A stretch of DNA of 64,000 nucleotides from Candidatus Dormiibacter sp. (GTDB taxonomy: Bacteria > Chloroflexota > Dormibacteria > UBA8260). A program made the translations under genes and the position numbers. The notes below the pieces were generated by a model, which was given only the letters and a program-made list of their open reading frames with translations, ran no database searches and was not told where the DNA came from. The stretch lies in the NCBI GenBank assembly GCA_025450495.1, contig JANWHI010000070.1, positions 1 to 64,000 of the forward strand, in the 5' to 3' direction. Of this stretch, positions 54,543 through 64,000 are shown in pieces. Position 1 is the stretch's first letter, and the number at the start of each line of letters is the position of its first letter.

Positions 54543-55874
54543 TCAGCCGAGCAGGTCGCGAGCCACGGCGTCGTACAGCTCCACGGTGAGCCGCAACGAC
54601 TCCTGGTCGACGCGCTCGTCGTTGCCGTGGAACATCGAGCTGTACTGCGCCAGCGTCATCGCGCGGCTGTACAGGGCCATGCCGTAGGCGGGGACCCCGA
54701 GCGCACGAAAGAAGCGCGCGTCGGTGCCGCCGGTGGTCAGTGAGGGGATGCAGGTGGCCTTCGGGTACACCGCGACGGCGGCACGGTTGATGGTTGCCCA
54801 GAGCGGCGTGTCGATCGGCGATTCACTGGGCTCGTCACGCTGGATGATCTCGACGTCGACATCGCCGCGCAGCGACCCCATCGCCGCATCGAGCATCTCG
54901 AGCACGTCCTCGTCGTGCTGGCCGGGCACCTTGCGGACGTCGACCTCGAGGTCGACCCGTCCCGGGATGACGTTGGTCTTGCTGCCCCCCTGGATGACGT
55001 TGGGGCTGACGGTGAGGTGGGTCAGCGCGTGAGCGGTGGGGGCAAGCTCGCGGGGCAGCTGCTCGATGCCCTCCCAGATGCGGGAGGGATCGACCAGCGC
55101 CGCCGCGACGGGCTGGTCGAAGCCCATCCCCGCCACCCAGCGGCGCCACGCGTCGGTGATGTGCGCGGTGGGACGGTGCGCGGCGAGCCGGGTGACCACC
55201 TCGGCCGCCTTGACCAGCGCGTTGTCGGCATGGAGCGGTCGCGAGCCGTGCCCCGGCGTGCCGTGCACGCGCAGGGACAGCCAGCAGATGCCCTTCTCGC
55301 CGACGCTGATGCCGATCCGCTCGCCGGCTGGGGTATGTTGCAGCACTCCGCCGTTCTCGGTGATCACGTAGTCACAGCGCACTGCTGCGCGCGCGTGCTC
55401 GACCAACCAGCCAGCCCCAAGGCCGCCGCCGGCCTCCTCGTCGGCGACAGCGAGGAAGAGCAGGCTACCCTGCAGGCGACGGCCTGACGCCGCCAGCCGG
55501 CGCGTGGCCACGGCCATCGAGGCGGTGAGGTTGAGCATGTCGATGGCGCCGCGACCCCACACCACCCCGTCGACCAGCTCGCCGCCCAGGGGATCGCGCT
55601 GCCAGCCCTCCGGCGCGAACGGAACGACGTCGGTGTGCCCCATCAGCATCAGCGTCGGCGCCGAGGGATCGGTTCCCGCGACGCGAGCCAGCAGCGAGGC
55701 GCGTCCCGGGTGCGATTCGAAGGTCGTCAACTCCACACCGGATCCGCGCACGTGGTCCGCGAGCAGGTCCGCGTTGCGCAGCTCCTGCCCCGAGTCGCGC
55801 GTACCGTCGTTGACGCAACCGTTGCGGATCAGTCGCTGGAGCAGGTCGGTCACCTCGGCGACGATCTCAGACAT
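54543..55874 (-). CDS. M20 family metallohydrolase
   Basis: 443 residues. Zinc sites are MLMGHTDVVPF, WGRGAIDM and AVADEEAGGGLGAGWL, with a dimerisation domain in the middle (VHGTPGHGSRPLHADNALVKA) and a final SMFHGNDERVD. It is an aminoacylase or carboxypeptidase-type amidohydrolase of the ArgE/DapE clan; substrate unknown. The ATG at 55874 has TAGCAT 8 bases upstream (leaderless-type). It is divergent from typA. Confidence 0.92.
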   Translation of the reverse strand: MSEIVAEVTDLLQRLIRNGCVNDGTRDSGQELRNADLLADHVRGSGVELTTFESHPGRASLLARVAGTDPSAPTLMLMGHTDVVPFAPEGWQRDPLGGELVDGVVWGRGAIDMLNLTASMAVATRRLAASGRRLQGSLLFLAVADEEAGGGLGAGWLVEHARAAVRCDYVITENGGVLQHTPAGERIGISVGEKGICWLSLRVHGTPGHGSRPLHADNALVKAAEVVTRLAAHRPTAHITDAWRRWVAGMGFDQPVAAALVDPSRIWEGIEQLPRELAPTAHALTHLTVSPNVIQGGSKTNVIPGRVDLEVDVRKVPGQHDEDVLEMLDAAMGSLRGDVDVEIIQRDEPSESPIDTPLWATINRAAVAVYPKATCIPSLTTGGTDARFFRALGVPAYGMALYSRAMTLAQYSSMFHGNDERVDQESLRLTVELYDAVARDLLG

Positions 55875-55960
55875 CTCGACCGATGCTAGCGAAGAGAGGC
55901 CAGGACGTCGGCAACACCGAGTGGGCCACCATAGCCCTCGTGCCAGCCCCTGTGGACCCC

Positions 55961-57814
<1,854 letters not shown>

Positions 57815-58056
57815 CACCAGTACCAGCCTTCGTCCGGCTCGAACGACTGGATCACGGGGTGAGTGGTGGCGCGGAAATGCTTGGTGGCGTGGGTCCCCGG
57901 CGACGAGTCGCAGCAGCCGATGTGGCCACAGACGGTGCACCGTCGCAGGTGGACCCATCTCTGGCCGGCAGCGAGGCACTCGACACAGCCCGTGCCACTG
58001 GGTGGCGCATCGGTGATGGTGTCGAGATGGCTGCAGGACTCGGCCATCCTCAGAGC

Positions 58057-59307
58057 CTACCGGACGGACGCCGGCCGAGGCCTGCGGCGGCGAAAGGTGG
58101 CACCCCCGGGATGGTTGGGCCGCTGGCCCTGGCGTCGCTCGGCGACGCCCATCGGCGGTGCGGCGATCCACCTGATGTCGCCGGTGTTGAGCAGATGGTC
58201 GGTGTCGGCCCCGGGCAGCTCAGGCGCACCGAGGCGGCGCAGCTTGCGCCACTTCTCGGCATCCTCGCGGGTCAGGAACGTGAACGCACGCCCGGCAGCC
58301 CCATTGCGCGCAGTCCGGCCGACGCGGTGGGTCAGCCATTGCGGGGTCTCGGGAAGCTCGTAGTTGACGACCACGGCGACGCCGCTGATGTCGAGGCCGC
58401 GGGCCGCCACGTTGGTGGCGACCAGCACGTCGGCCTGACCGCTGCGAAACATCGCGACCGCACGGTCGCGCGCGTTCTGCGAGAGGTTGCCCTGCAGCTC
58501 GACACTGCGATGTCCTCGTGCATTGAGGTCGCGCGCCAGGCCCTTGGCACCGTGCTTGGTGCGGTGGAACACCAGTGCCGATCCGTGGTGGCGGCGGAGC
58601 AGTCGCGACAGGGTGTCGACCTTGTTGGCCCGCTCCATGTGCAGGATGGCGTGCTCCAGGGTCGGCTCGCCCTGCATCGACACCCTGATGATCGCCGGCT
58701 CGGTCAGGTGGCGGTCGATCATGCGCTGCACCCACGACGGCATCGTCGCGGAGGTGAGCACGGTCTGGCGCCGGCTGGGGCCATCGCCGCGCGTCATCGC
58801 GATGATCCGCTCCACGTCAGGCGCGAAGCCCTGGTCGAGCATCTCGTCGGCCTCGTCAAGAACCAGGTACTCGACCGCGGCGAGATTGGCCTTCCCCTGG
58901 CTGGCCAGGTCGAGGATTCGACCCGGGCAGCCGATCACCACGTCCGGGCTGTAGCGAAGCGCGTTGAGCTGGCCGCCGTAGCCGACGCCTCCGTAGAGCA
59001 TGGCCACGCGGAGCCCCTTGTCGATGCCGCGCAGCACGGCTCCGATCTGGTTGGCGAGCTCGCGCGAAGGCGCCACCACCAGCGCGCGCGCTCCGCAGTC
59101 GCGGCGGTGGCCGGCGAGGCGCTCGACCATGGGAATGAGAAAAGCGAGTGTCTTGCCTGACCCGGTCGGGGCTTCGGCGACCACGTCGCGACCGGTGAGC
59201 AGCAGCGGGATCGCTTCCGCCTGGACGGGCAGCGGCGTGGTGATGTGAGCCTCTTGCAGGGCCTGAAGTGTGCGCGGACGCACACCCATGTCAGCGAACG
59301 ATGTCAT
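58057..59307 (-). CDS. DEAD-box RNA helicase
   Basis: 416 residues. Q motif (FADMGVRPRTLQALQEAHITTPLPVQAEAIP), motif I APTGSGKT, Ia PSRELANQ, II VLDEADEML, III TSATMP, V ARGLDI and VI HRVGRTAR are complete. A short Arg-rich tail follows. It unwinds RNA duplexes in ribosome assembly or mRNA turnover. AGGAG lies 4 bases before ATG 59307, right after a GAGCCG-TGA-CGGCTC hairpin. Confidence 0.94.
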   Translation of the reverse strand: MTSFADMGVRPRTLQALQEAHITTPLPVQAEAIPLLLTGRDVVAEAPTGSGKTLAFLIPMVERLAGHRRDCGARALVVAPSRELANQIGAVLRGIDKGLRVAMLYGGVGYGGQLNALRYSPDVVIGCPGRILDLASQGKANLAAVEYLVLDEADEMLDQGFAPDVERIIAMTRGDGPSRRQTVLTSATMPSWVQRMIDRHLTEPAIIRVSMQGEPTLEHAILHMERANKVDTLSRLLRRHHGSALVFHRTKHGAKGLARDLNARGHRSVELQGNLSQNARDRAVAMFRSGQADVLVATNVAARGLDISGVAVVVNYELPETPQWLTHRVGRTARNGAAGRAFTFLTREDAEKWRKLRRLGAPELPGADTDHLLNTGDIRWIAAPPMGVAERRQGQRPNHPGGATFRRRRPRPASVR

Positions 59308-59625
59308 GGATCTCCTGAGCCGTCACGGCTCTGCGCTTCCCCTCGAAGCTCTGGTCGGTTGCCTGGCTTGGGGAACCCGTGGCACACGGGGAGAGGAACC
59401 GCAAGAAGGGCAGCGGCGCAAGAAATGAGACGCCGCAGTCAATTGACACCCTACCACGTGGCGGTGACTTGGCGGCGAAACGCGAGTGTCGCAAAGGCAC
59501 GCGGCTGGCCGAGCCCTTGGTCACGCAGCAGACGGAGGCCTCGCGGCCCTACTGTCACGCTGAGCCGTCGGCTCACCCGATTTCATGGTGCCGTTTGACG
59601 TCAACGGGGATCTCTGAGGGACGGC
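59308..59625. other. 318-base intergenic region (helicase leader and acyltransferase upstream region)
   Basis: It holds the leader of the helicase (minus strand) with two perfect stem-loops: GAGCCG-N3-CGGCTC at 59317-59331, touching the Shine-Dalgarno, and CCCGTG-N3-CACGGG at 59376-59390. TTGACG at 59595-59600 could be a -35 for the acyltransferase, but no matching -10 is clear. A short frame on the minus strand (59291-59524) looks random. Confidence 0.6.
59317..59331 (-). promoter_or_regulatory. Hairpin abutting the helicase ribosome binding site
   Basis: GAGCCG-TGA-CGGCTC (minus strand), 6-bp stem, immediately followed by AGGAG. It could hide or present the ribosome binding site and so make translation depend on structure. 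Confidence 0.45.
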
Positions 59626-60849
59626 GTGAGGAAGTACTGGGCGTACCGGGTTGCCGAGGCTCTTGCCAACATGATGCCCCTGGCAGTCGCATACGCGCTG
59701 GCCGTCGCGGTCGTTCACGTGATGCTGATGTTGTCACCGGGGCGGTTCCTCGGCCTCAGCTCAAACCTGATGCACGTCGTCGGGGATCTCCCGCCGCGCC
59801 AGCTGCGCGCGCTGGTACGCGCCAACGCGCGCAACCTGGGCAGGTCGTGGATCGATGTGCTCCGAATGTCGCGCCCGAGCTCCTGCGCGCGCTGCCTCGA
59901 CATCGAAGGTCTGGACCATCTCAACGCGGCGCTGGCGGGCGGCCGCGGTGTGGTCATGGTGGCCAGCCATCTCGGCCCATGGGACGCCGGGCTGGTCGCC
60001 TTCAATGCCGGTACGGGCAGGATCGCAGTGCTCGCCGAGGTCGTGCACCCACGCCGGCTGTTCGACCACCTGCGCCGCGGCCGCGCCCGGCTCGGGGTCA
60101 GCGTGATCCCCATCGACGTGGCCGCGATGCGTGCAGCCGACGCCGATGTTGCCCGGCGCATCGGTGCGGGCGCGTTGCGCCAGGTGTTCGGCGAGCTCCG
60201 CGGCAATGGCACGGTGGCGATCGCCATGGACCGCGACCTCACCGGCGCGGGCGTGCCGCTGCAGTTCTTCGGCGAGCCCACCCCGATCCCTCTTGGGGTT
60301 GTCGACATCGCAATCCGTTGCAACGCCGCGCTCGTCCCGGCATGGTCGCTGCGCCACGGCGGCAGGCTCTGCCTGTCCGCGATGCCGCCGATCCCGTACG
60401 ACGTCGACGCACCGCGCGAAGCGGAGGTTCAGCGGGTGGCGCGCACCGTCCTTGCCGCCTTCGAGCCGGTGATCAAGCAGAACGCCGACCAGTGGCACGT
60501 GCTCGATCCCATCTGGCCGCAGCCTGCACCCGTGCGCACGCGATTCGCCGCGCTCCATCACGCACCTCTGCTGATCGCACTCTTCTGCGCCGCGCTGACG
60601 GCTGCGGGCCTGAGCGGCTGGGGACTCGGCCTGACCTCGTTCACGCGGACTCCCGATTGGTGGGTCAGGCCGGCTGTCGGGTCCGGGCTCGCTGCGATCG
60701 CGCTTGTGGCACTGCCGGGGGTGCTGCTCTGGGCACGCGTCAACCGCATCCGGTTCCTCGCCGCCGTGGGGCGTGCGGCGATGACCCTCACCACCGCGGC
60801 GCTGGTGACCGGTCTGAGCGGCGTGCTTGTCGGAGCACTGCGCAACTGA
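59626..60849 (+). CDS. HtrB/LpxL-like lysophospholipid acyltransferase with C-terminal membrane domain
   Basis: 407 residues. The N-terminal 300 residues match the HtrB/PatA acyltransferase family: VVMVASHLGPWDAG (HX4D), AIAMDRDLTGAGVPLQFFGEPTPIPLGVVDIAI, then FEPVIKQNADQWHVLDPIWP. An added C-terminal part of about 100 residues has three to four helices. In Actinobacteria this family acylates phosphatidylinositol mannosides; the acceptor here is unknown. GTG 59626. Confidence 0.85.
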   Translation: MRKYWAYRVAEALANMMPLAVAYALAVAVVHVMLMLSPGRFLGLSSNLMHVVGDLPPRQLRALVRANARNLGRSWIDVLRMSRPSSCARCLDIEGLDHLNAALAGGRGVVMVASHLGPWDAGLVAFNAGTGRIAVLAEVVHPRRLFDHLRRGRARLGVSVIPIDVAAMRAADADVARRIGAGALRQVFGELRGNGTVAIAMDRDLTGAGVPLQFFGEPTPIPLGVVDIAIRCNAALVPAWSLRHGGRLCLSAMPPIPYDVDAPREAEVQRVARTVLAAFEPVIKQNADQWHVLDPIWPQPAPVRTRFAALHHAPLLIALFCAALTAAGLSGWGLGLTSFTRTPDWWVRPAVGSGLAAIALVALPGVLLWARVNRIRFLAAVGRAAMTLTTAALVTGLSGVLVGALRN

Positions 60850-60935
60850 TCAGCTGAGGGCCGGCCACAGCGTCGGTCCGTCCTGCGGGGCGAGGCAGAT
60901 CCTCGCCCTGGCACAGCCGTAGCAGAGTCCCACGG

Positions 60936-61781
60936 ATGGCTGCACTCCTGGCGCTCGTCTCCTCTGTCGGGTACGGGATCAGCGATTTCAGCGGCGGGCT
61001 CGCCTCGCGGCGGGCACCCGCGATAGCCGTCGTGCAGGTGAGCAACGCGCTCACGCTGGTGCTCGCGCTGCTGGCCGTGACGCTGCTGCCGGGGTCGGCC
61101 TACCGCGTGGCCGATGTCGCCTGGGGACTCGCTGCCGGAACGGTCGGTCTGATCGGGGTGGTGCTGCTCTACCGCGGACTGGCGATCGGGCCGATGTCGG
61201 TGGTGGCGCCGCTGACCGCGGTGCTCAGCGCCATCGTGCCCGTGCTCGTCGGCCTCCTCCGGGGCGAGCGACCGGGCCTGCTCTCGCTTGCCGGCGTGGG
61301 GCTTGCCGTGCCCGCGATAGCCCTGATCGGACGGCAATCGGAAGGGCGGCTCGGACAACCGGTCAGCAGGGGCGCGGTGCTGTCGGCGCTCGCTGCCGGG
61401 GTCAGCTTCGGCGGCTTCTACGTCCTGCTGGCCCAGACCGGCTCGAATGGCGGCGCCTGGCCGCTGGTTGGCCAGCGCGCTGCCTCGGTGGGCATCCTCC
61501 TCGGCCTCACCGCGCTCGCCGTGCGACGGGGCACGCCGGCGCTGCCGCACGGTCGCTCTCTGCTGCTGGCCATCCTCGCCGGCGTCACCGACTTCGTCGC
61601 CAACCTGACCTACGTGCTCGCCACCCATCGTGGCCTGCTCGCCCTGGTCGCCGTGCTCAGCTCCCTGTATCCGGCGACGACGCTGCTGCTGGCCCGGACC
61701 ATGCTGCGCGAGCGTCTTGCCCGCGAGCAGGTGGGCGGCCTGCTCCTGGCCGCTGTGGCGGTCGCGCTCATCGCCTCCTGA
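60936..61781 (+). CDS. EamA/DMT family transporter
   Basis: 281 residues, ten predicted helices in two EamA halves (ALLALVSSVGYGISDFSGGLASRR; LLYRGLAIGPMSVVAPLTAVLSAIVPVL; GVTDFVANLTYVLATHRGLLALVAVLSSLYPATTLLLARTMLRERL). It is an inner-membrane drug/metabolite exporter of unknown substrate. ATG 60936. Confidence 0.9.
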   Translation: MAALLALVSSVGYGISDFSGGLASRRAPAIAVVQVSNALTLVLALLAVTLLPGSAYRVADVAWGLAAGTVGLIGVVLLYRGLAIGPMSVVAPLTAVLSAIVPVLVGLLRGERPGLLSLAGVGLAVPAIALIGRQSEGRLGQPVSRGAVLSALAAGVSFGGFYVLLAQTGSNGGAWPLVGQRAASVGILLGLTALAVRRGTPALPHGRSLLLAILAGVTDFVANLTYVLATHRGLLALVAVLSSLYPATTLLLARTMLRERLAREQVGGLLLAAVAVALIAS

Positions 61782-61787
61782 CCGAGG

Positions 61788-62210
61788 TCAGCGGGCGTGC
61801 GCGTAGTCTCCGATCGGGATCCCGGCGATGTCGTCGCTGTCTTCGGAGCGGGCTCTGGGGCCACGGCTGAGCGGAGACCGCCCGGCGATCAGGTCAGCCA
61901 TCTCCTCGCACCAGAAGGCGAGGCCGCAGAACTGGTAGGTGAAGAAGCCCTTCGACAGCGCCGGGCTGTTCTTCTCGAAGACCTTGTGGCCGATGACCTG
62001 CAGGGTCCAGCCTGCCAGGAACAGGGGTACGCCGAGGCGTGGTCGGGCGACCATGAGTGGCATCGACGCGGTGACCGCGGGGATCCCCACCAGGTGGGTG
62101 GCGCGAACTCCCACGGTGGTGTGCTGGGAACGGTAGTACGCCATCTTCTCTTCGAAGGGCGCGCTCCGCGGCGGCACCTCGGTGTCGGCGGCGATCGGTG
62201 TCATCTCCAT
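61788..62210 (-). CDS. DUF962 (Mpo1-like) membrane protein
   Basis: 140 residues. YYRSQHTTVGVRATHLVGIPAV and LQVIGHKVFEKNSPALSKGFFTYQF match the DUF962 family, which includes yeast Mpo1, a 2-hydroxy fatty acid dioxygenase; the spaced His residues are the likely metal ligands. Two to three membrane segments. The bacterial role is unknown. ATG 62210, or GTG 62213. Confidence 0.8.
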   Translation of the reverse strand: MEMTPIAADTEVPPRSAPFEEKMAYYRSQHTTVGVRATHLVGIPAVTASMPLMVARPRLGVPLFLAGWTLQVIGHKVFEKNSPALSKGFFTYQFCGLAFWCEEMADLIAGRSPLSRGPRARSEDSDDIAGIPIGDYAHAR

Positions 62211-62368
62211 CACGATGAGGGTTCTCCCTGGTCCGCGACGGCGGCGTGGACGGGGCATGTCGGGGCGCTCCAACGGTGAAACGCCAATGCCCTGCGTAAT
62301 TGTGGCGCACCGCGCCCGGCGAGGTTCGAGCAGTCGGGCGCAGCGCCGGCGTGCCATCATGCCCGGCC

Positions 62369-63334
62369 ATGCGCGTCCAGCGGATTGAATCGCTCGACGG
62401 TCCCGACGGGCTTCGCCCAGCAGACATCCCTGAACCTGACGGCGACGGCCAGGTGGTCATCGCCGTGGCGGCGGCCGGCGTCAGCTTCCCCGACGTGCTG
62501 ATGAGCCGCGGCCTCTACCAGACCAAGCCGCCGCTGCCCTTCGTTCCCGGGATCGAGGTTGCCGGCACGGTGAGAAGCGCGCCCGACGGCAGCGGCTTCG
62601 CCGCGGGCGATCGTGTCATGGCGGTGACCATGGTCGGCGGCTTTGCCGAGATCGCCACAGCGCCATCAGCCCTCACCTGCCCGCTGCCCCGGCAGCTCAG
62701 CATGGAGCAGGGGGCGGGACTGATCCTCAACTACCACACCGCCCACTTCGCGTTGACCCGACGCGCCGGCCTCACCGCCGGCGAGACGGTCGTCGTCCAC
62801 GGCGCGGCGGGCGGGGTGGGCACGGCCGTGATCCAGGTCGCCAGGGCGCTTGGCGCGACCGTGGCGGCGGTCACAAGCAGCGCGGCCAAGGCGGACATGG
62901 CCCGCAGCGCCGGCGCGGACAGCGTCATCGACAGCGGCGAGGACTGGCCGGCCCTGGTGCGAACCCTCAACGCGGGTCGCGGTGCTGACGTGATCGTCGA
63001 CCCGGTCGGTGGCGATCGCTTCGACGAAAGCCTCCGCTGCCTCGCCCCCGGTGGCAGGCTCGTGGTCGTCGGCTTCACGGAAGGCAGGATCCCGACCGTT
63101 GCTGCCAACCGTTTGCTGCTGCGCAACATCGCCGTCGTCGGCGCGGCATGGGGCGCCTGGTTGGGCGGAGATCCAGAGCTGTTTGTGGCGACGGTCGCTG
63201 CGCTGCACCCGATGATCGAGGCCGGCCAGGTGGCTCCGGCGCTCGGCGCCACCTACCCTCTGGGCGACGCTGCGGACGCGCTGCGGCTCATCGAGGGCAG
63301 ACGCGCGATCGGCAAGGTTGTGCTCACGGTCTGA
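62369..63334 (+). CDS. Zinc-independent MDR oxidoreductase (NADPH:quinone reductase-like)
   Basis: 321 residues of the quinone oxidoreductase branch of medium-chain dehydrogenases. N-terminal GroES-like part (AAAGVSFPDVLMSRGLYQTKPPLPFVPGIEVAGTV) and Rossmann part with VVVHGAAGGVGTAVIQVARALGA. No structural-zinc Cys cluster. ATG 62369 (MRVQRIESL). Confidence 0.9.
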   Translation: MRVQRIESLDGPDGLRPADIPEPDGDGQVVIAVAAAGVSFPDVLMSRGLYQTKPPLPFVPGIEVAGTVRSAPDGSGFAAGDRVMAVTMVGGFAEIATAPSALTCPLPRQLSMEQGAGLILNYHTAHFALTRRAGLTAGETVVVHGAAGGVGTAVIQVARALGATVAAVTSSAAKADMARSAGADSVIDSGEDWPALVRTLNAGRGADVIVDPVGGDRFDESLRCLAPGGRLVVVGFTEGRIPTVAANRLLLRNIAVVGAAWGAWLGGDPELFVATVAALHPMIEAGQVAPALGATYPLGDAADALRLIEGRRAIGKVVLTV

Positions 63335-63409
63335 GCTACGACCCAAGCTTCCGACGGTGGGTCCGAAAACCGCCAGCCACGCCGCCGTGCCAGCGGCCAT
63401 GCTTGGGTC

Positions 63410-64000
63410 ATGCACGACGACTTCGACGCCTGCTACCGGGCAATCCTCAGCCGCGATGCGCGCTTCGACGGCCGCTTCTTCACCGCGGTCACGAGCACGG
63501 GCATCTACTGCCGGCCCATCTGCCCGGCGCAGACGCCCAAGCGGGCCAACGTGCGTTTCTACCCCAGCGCCGCCGCAGCCCAGGCAGCGGGTTTCCGCGC
63601 CTGCCTGCGCTGCCGGCCGGACCTTGCCCCGGGGCCCGTCCAGACCCCCGCCGGCGACCGCGTCGTCGACCGGGCGCTCCGCCTGATCGCCGCCGGCGCC
63701 GCCGACGGAGGGGCGGGGGTCGCCGCCCTTGCCCGCCGGCTCGAGGTCAGCGAGCGCCACCTCCATCGAGTCCTGTCCGCCGCCGTCGGAGCCGGCCCGT
63801 CGACGCTGGCCCGCATGCGTCGCCTCCAGACCGCCCGCACGTTGATCGAGCAGACGGCCATGCCCATCACCGATGTTGCGTTCAGCGCCGGCTACTCGTC
63901 TCTGCGCCAGTTCAACAGCGAGATCCGCGCCGGGACCGGCCGCCCACCCACCGAGCTCCGTCGCCGCGGTTCTGCCGGCCACGACGGGGAGGGTGCGATC
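63410..64000 (+). CDS. Ada-type methylphosphotriester repair / AraC domain protein, N-terminal part
   Basis: 197 residues to the window edge with no stop. An Ada zinc domain has ligands Cys34, Cys38, Cys65 and Cys68 (TGIYCRPICPA; GFRACLRCRPD); Cys34 is the methyl acceptor in Ada. An AraC helix-turn-helix follows (ALARRLEVSERHLHRVLSAAVGAGPSTLARMRRLQTARTL; ITDVAFSAGYSSLRQFNSEIRA). Proteins with this start usually continue into an AlkA glycosylase domain. ATG 63410. Confidence 0.9.
   Translation, partial: MHDDFDACYRAILSRDARFDGRFFTAVTSTGIYCRPICPAQTPKRANVRFYPSAAAAQAAGFRACLRCRPDLAPGPVQTPAGDRVVDRALRLIAAGAADGGAGVAALARRLEVSERHLHRVLSAAVGAGPSTLARMRRLQTARTLIEQTAMPITDVAFSAGYSSLRQFNSEIRAGTGRPPTELRRRGSAGHDGEGAI

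Overview
The window is about 64 kb of gene-dense, high-GC bacterial chromosome with many four-base start/stop overlaps. About 55 protein genes are recognisable. I see no rRNA, tRNA, CRISPR array, insertion sequence, phage gene or plasmid backbone. Gene content (DrrAB-type exporter, acyl-CoA dehydrogenase pairs, stand-alone LigD polymerase domain, PntAA/AB/B, KorAB, TrpB2) and recurring leaderless-type starts (TANNNT box 6-8 nt before the start codon) suggest a Terrabacteria lineage such as Actinomycetota, Dormibacterota or Chloroflexota. No marker gene is present to decide this.

Layout. 1-9.6 kb: DUF2182/DUF1326 pair, DUF5996 protein, MFS transporter, RibD-like reductase, STAS protein, SnoaL-fused ECF sigma factor, FtsH, DrrA/DrrB-type ABC exporter and a VOC protein. 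The sigma gene, the reductase, the VOC gene and probably the STAS gene share an ECF-type promoter (GATGAGT-N16-GTC), which makes a local autoregulated regulon. 9.9-16.4 kb: secreted hydrolase, TrpB2, small zincin, 5'-truncated APC permease, acetamidase/formamidase-type hydrolase. 16.3-25.5 kb: class III aminotransferase, proton-translocating transhydrogenase operon (PntAA-AB-B), and converging on it a 2-oxoacid:ferredoxin oxidoreductase operon that includes a GltD-like FAD/Fe-S subunit.

25.5-33.8 kb: a structured intergenic region, then a tightly coupled operon for aerobic 2-aminobenzoate (anthranilate) or salicylate breakdown through CoA thioesters: ligase, SDR, enoyl-CoA hydratase, RidA, two-domain monooxygenase/reductase, acyl-CoA dehydrogenase and PaaX regulator. 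33.8-37.9 kb: PotABCD-type polyamine uptake operon. 38-44 kb: LigD-type polymerase, ATP-grasp protein, NfuA-like Fe-S carrier and a large CHAP-containing secreted protein.

44.1-46.3 kb: an arsenic-resistance locus with divergent arsR and an operon arsI-aquaporin-arsC. That operon is preceded by a 16-residue, seven-cysteine micro-ORF with a perfect ribosome binding site, which is the most unusual feature of the window. 46.3-52.3 kb: frameshifted aldehyde dehydrogenase, PaaI thioesterase, acyl-CoA synthetase and a two-subunit acyl-CoA dehydrogenase. 52.2-64 kb: two-component system, M20 hydrolase, TypA, UBP zinc finger, DEAD-box helicase, HtrB-like acyltransferase, EamA transporter, DUF962 protein, quinone oxidoreductase-like enzyme and the start of an Ada-type protein.
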